Shown in pieces: positions 56,281 to 58,476 of a DNA stretch of 58,476 nucleotides. Made by a program: the position numbers and the translations under genes. The DNA comes from Caldibacillus thermoamylovorans (GTDB lineage: Bacteria; Bacillota; Bacilli; Bacillales; Caldibacillaceae), in contig NZ_CCRF01000006.1 of assembly GCF_000751775.1 (NCBI RefSeq), positions 1 to 58,476 of the forward strand. Reading direction: 5' to 3'. Position 1 is the stretch's first letter, and every line of letters starts with the position of its first letter. The notes under the pieces are model-generated. The model saw only the letters and a list, made by a program, of their open reading frames with translations. It made no database searches and was not told the DNA's origin.

Positions 56281-56302
56281 AACCCTGTCATATCAAGGGT
56301 TA

Positions 56303-56337
56303 CGCCCATTTGGTATATATTCCAAATGGGCGTTTTC
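56303..56337 (+). terminator. Terminator after the duplicate rpsI end
   Basis: CGCCCATTTGG (56303-56313) pairs perfectly with CCAAATGGGCG (56322-56332), then TTTT. Confidence 0.88.
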
Positions 56338-56474
56338 ATAGAAAAAACAGCTAAAAAGGCGAAAGTAAATGTAAATTGAATGTAACTTTTTCAAAAAGAA
56401 ATTAAGCATTTCGCTTATGGTCTGTTTTAACCCTATTTTTTGGTTGGGCATGTGCTTTTTATGACTGGAATAAT

Positions 56475-56953
56475 TTACGTTAACTCAGCACTTTCATTTT
56501 TGACGGTATCTTTCCGTGCATGTCCTAATCTTTGCTGAATGTCTTTCATTCTTGCCCCGGATGCGAACAACATAGAAGCATGGGTATGCCGCAACCCGTG
56601 AACCCAGATATTTTTCAATTTGAATTTCTTGCAGGCGAAATGAAGTCGCTCGTTCAGATGCGCAAGCCGTATTAGTTTCAGGTCGCTTGGACGCGGAAAC
56701 AGAAATTTCTCGATTTTGGGATTACCATGATCTTCCCGTAGTTGTTTGTTCAGCTTTTTCAACTTTATCAGAACTCCAACGTTTCAACATCAAGACTAAT
56801 TGTACGCACTGAATTCTTCGTTTTCGGACGTAGCAATAGATATTCCTCGTTGATCCAAACAAGGTTCTTCCCACCGATTGGTAGAAAAAAATCATCTACA
56901 AAAGTTAATTGATATTCTGTATTTTTGTACATCGTAACAGCCTCCAAGTGCAA
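56475..56953 (-). pseudogene. Tyrosine integrase remnant, frameshifted and truncated
   Basis: Two minus-strand frames join near 56765. The first (56953-56768) reads ...LVWINEEYLLLRPKTKNSVRTISLD, and the second (56762-56475) LNKQLREDHGNPKIEKFLFP ... VHGLRHTHASMLFASGARM, DIQQRLGHA. HGLRH is the catalytic H-x-x-R box and LGHA the next motif. The N-terminal arm and core-binding domains are missing, there is a frameshift, and the tyrosine region is deleted (LGHARKDTV runs into KNESAELT). It lies beside the duplicate rpsI end and points toward it. Confidence 0.85.
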
Positions 56954-57169
56954 GGTTTTTTACGTGTTTCCTATAAAATCCTTACACTTTATATTCGACA
57001 ATAGTAGCCGAAATCCTTGTCAAGTCTGGAATTTTGCTTATTCAGCAAGCCCTAAGTAGTTACAATTTTATTAATCAAAGAGAGGATACTAAGACTAAAG
57101 TTACAATAAAATTGCAAAAGATTGTTAGCGGCTAGTAAAAAACTACTGTTTTTCAAATTCCTTTTTAAA

Positions 57170-57197
57170 TTGGATGATTTTCAAATATTTATATAAT
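57170..57197 (+). promoter_or_regulatory. Probable promoter of the broken MFS gene
   Basis: TTGGAT (57170-57175), 16 bases, perfect TATAAT (57192-57197). Confidence 0.5.
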
Positions 57198-57209
57198 ATA
57201 GTGGTCTAA

Positions 57210-58099
57210 ATGCTCTTTATGGATATGATTACTAAAAAAAAGGGAGGTAACTATTTTAAAAGTAAAAAGCCTTTTAGAAAACTGGGGTTATTTGAAGGCT
57301 ATACCCTTTCAATTGAAATTTCAAAATTAGGAAATCAAATTTTCTATATAGTCGTTCCACTTTATATTTATAAAGAAACTGAATCAGCGTTCCTGATGGG
57401 GATGGGATGGTTTTTCAATCGACACCTTATCTGTTAACACCTTGCATTGGGAAGATTATTGATTCTTTTCCTAAAATAACTGTTTTTTAATAGCCGAATT
57501 TATACAAGCAGTTAGTGTGTTGCTTTTTCCACTATTGTCAATACTACTCCCTCAAAACTAGTTTAATGCGAACTAAAGAAAATGCAGTGCGGAATTCTTG
57601 GTACCTAGGGTTTTCCCATGTTGGAAGAATTGCCGGCCCGGGCATTGCAGGTATACTCATTGCGTTTATCGTGTATTTTCCAACACTAATTTTAGATGAG
57701 GTTACTTTTTTAGTTACATTTATCTATGGGCAGCTATTCAGGAGTACTAATTTATCAAAAAGACTTAAGATATGGGGATATTCTTAGTAATCTCTCTAAT
57801 CCCGCTGATTTTTTTAAATCAGACTTTATCAATAATAGGTTATATTTTAAGTCAGCTGTACGCAACAACTTTAACAACTTTATTTATGACTACATACAAG
57901 GAATAATACCTAAAGAATATGTCGGAGGGATTAACACCTTTATAAGAATGGTTTTAATGGGGATGATTCCTGTCTCATCTCTCGTTTTAACAAGTCTTGC
58001 TGAGCTATCTTTACAAGAAGTGTAGGTATGGTTGTAGTTATTTCTATTTTCATAGGCAACTTTCTGTGGTCTAATGTCTCTTTTAAGAAAAAAATTTAA
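57210..58099 (+). pseudogene. Degenerate major-facilitator efflux transporter
   Basis: Pieces of one MFS protein appear in order but in different frames. They are GLFEGYTLSIEISKLGNQ with FYIVVPLYIYKETESAFLMG (57280-57410), RTKENAVRNSWYLGFSHVGRIAGP with GIAGILIAF (57568-57675), IIPKEYVGGINTFIRMVLMGM (57900-57965), and GMVVVISIFIGNFLWSNVSF (58025-58085). The order and motifs resemble macrolide-efflux-type (Mef/YxaM-like) transporters. At least three frame changes and lost segments mean no functional product. Confidence 0.75.
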
Positions 58100-58225
58100 C
58101 TCTGATAAGGCGTTGGGAGGATAATAATTTTATTAAGTTTAAACAGTGAAATTAATGATAATATTAAAAAGGGATTCGTGGTATAAAATAAAAGCTTCTA
58201 ATCCTACTTTCAATGGGGGAATTAC

Positions 58226-58476
58226 ATGGATATACTCACATTTTATGGAACAAGCGATGCCCAAGGTGTACCGAGATTACTATGTAGCTGCCCCGTATGT
58301 AAATCGGAGAAGTCATATAATCATCGAACCCGTCCAAGTTGTGAATTTAATATAGATGATAAGAAATTTTTGATTGATATTTCTCCTGATTTTAAGTTCC
58401 AATTTCATTTATACAATAATAGTGAAATACCCTCGGCTGTGTTAATCACTCATGCACATAATGATCATATCGCAGG
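58226..58476 (+). CDS. PhnP-like metallo-beta-lactamase-fold hydrolase, cut by window end
   Basis: ATG 58226, five bases after GGGGGA, opens a frame that runs off the window (83 codons visible). FYGTSDAQGVPRLLCSCPVC matches the N-terminus of PhnP-type phosphodiesterases, including the cysteines. THAHNDHIAG at the end is the HxHxDH metal-binding motif. E. coli PhnP hydrolyses cyclic phosphate esters in phosphonate use; substrate and role here are unknown. It may be cargo of the second element or resumed chromosome. Confidence 0.8.
   Translation, partial: MDILTFYGTSDAQGVPRLLCSCPVCKSEKSYNHRTRPSCEFNIDDKKFLIDISPDFKFQFHLYNNSEIPSAVLITHAHNDHIA

Noticed and set aside
58146-58355. 69-residue frame near the window end
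   Set aside because: It overlaps in another frame the PhnP-like gene, which has a good ribosome-binding site and metal motif.

Overview
The window is 58.5 kb from a low-GC, spore-forming Bacillaceae-type Firmicute. The basis is gene order (ctsR-mcsA-mcsB-clpC-radA ... sigH-rpmGB-secE-nusG ... rpoBC ... S10/spc/alpha operons ... ecfA1A2T-truA-rplM-rpsI) that is close to the Bacillus subtilis chromosome near the origin, protein lengths close to B. subtilis, strong GGAGG ribosome-binding sites, a CtsR box, a Cys T-box and Bacillus-type ribosomal-protein leaders. Genus cannot be fixed from sequence alone. Nearly every real gene is on the + strand.

Layout. (1) 1-394: spacer upstream of 5S rRNA, the 5S gene and a strong terminator. 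(2) 857-2530: glpT (glycerol-3-phosphate antiporter) behind a leader that carries its own terminator hairpin, probably under antitermination. (3) 2834-9039: CtsR-controlled protein quality-control operon ctsR-mcsA-mcsB-clpC, followed by radA. (4) 9222-18082: yacL-type PIN/TRAM protein, ispD, ispF, gltX, T-box-controlled cysE-cysS-mrnC-rlmB-rae1, then sigH. The disA gene normally found after radA is not here. (5) 18181-26671: rpmGB-secE, nusG, rplK-rplA, rplJ-rplL, rsmC-like methyltransferase and rpoB. (6) 26794-35346: rpoC, the L7Ae-like ybxF gene, rpsL-rpsG-fusA-tuf. (7) 35411-50004: S10, spc and alpha operons driven by two tandem promoters, through rplQ. The map gene normally between adk and infA is not here. 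(8) 50554-54957: ecfA1-ecfA2-ecfT vitamin-transport energising module, truA and rplM-rpsI.

The last 3.5 kb (54837-58476) differs from the rest. The 3' end of rpsI is repeated at 56218-56280 (59 of 63 bases identical). Each copy is followed by a minus-strand tyrosine-integrase remnant, and near-identical 24-bp repeats lie inside the interval between the two copies. This looks like decayed, probably tandem, integrative elements that used the 3' end of rpsI as attachment site. The only intact gene in the first interval encodes a SpoIIM/DUF95-like membrane protein. Beyond it lie a broken MFS efflux gene and the start of a PhnP-like metallo-hydrolase cut by the window end.

The core genes make the translation and transcription machinery and its supply: ribosomal proteins, RNA polymerase, elongation factors, Sec translocon, adenylate kinase and IF-1, plus stress proteolysis (CtsR/McsAB/ClpC), cysteine and isoprenoid supply. 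Two unusual residues in RNA polymerase stand out: Asn at the rifampicin-site His position of RpoB (residue 481) and Met in place of a near-universal Thr beside the RpoC trigger loop (residue 932).
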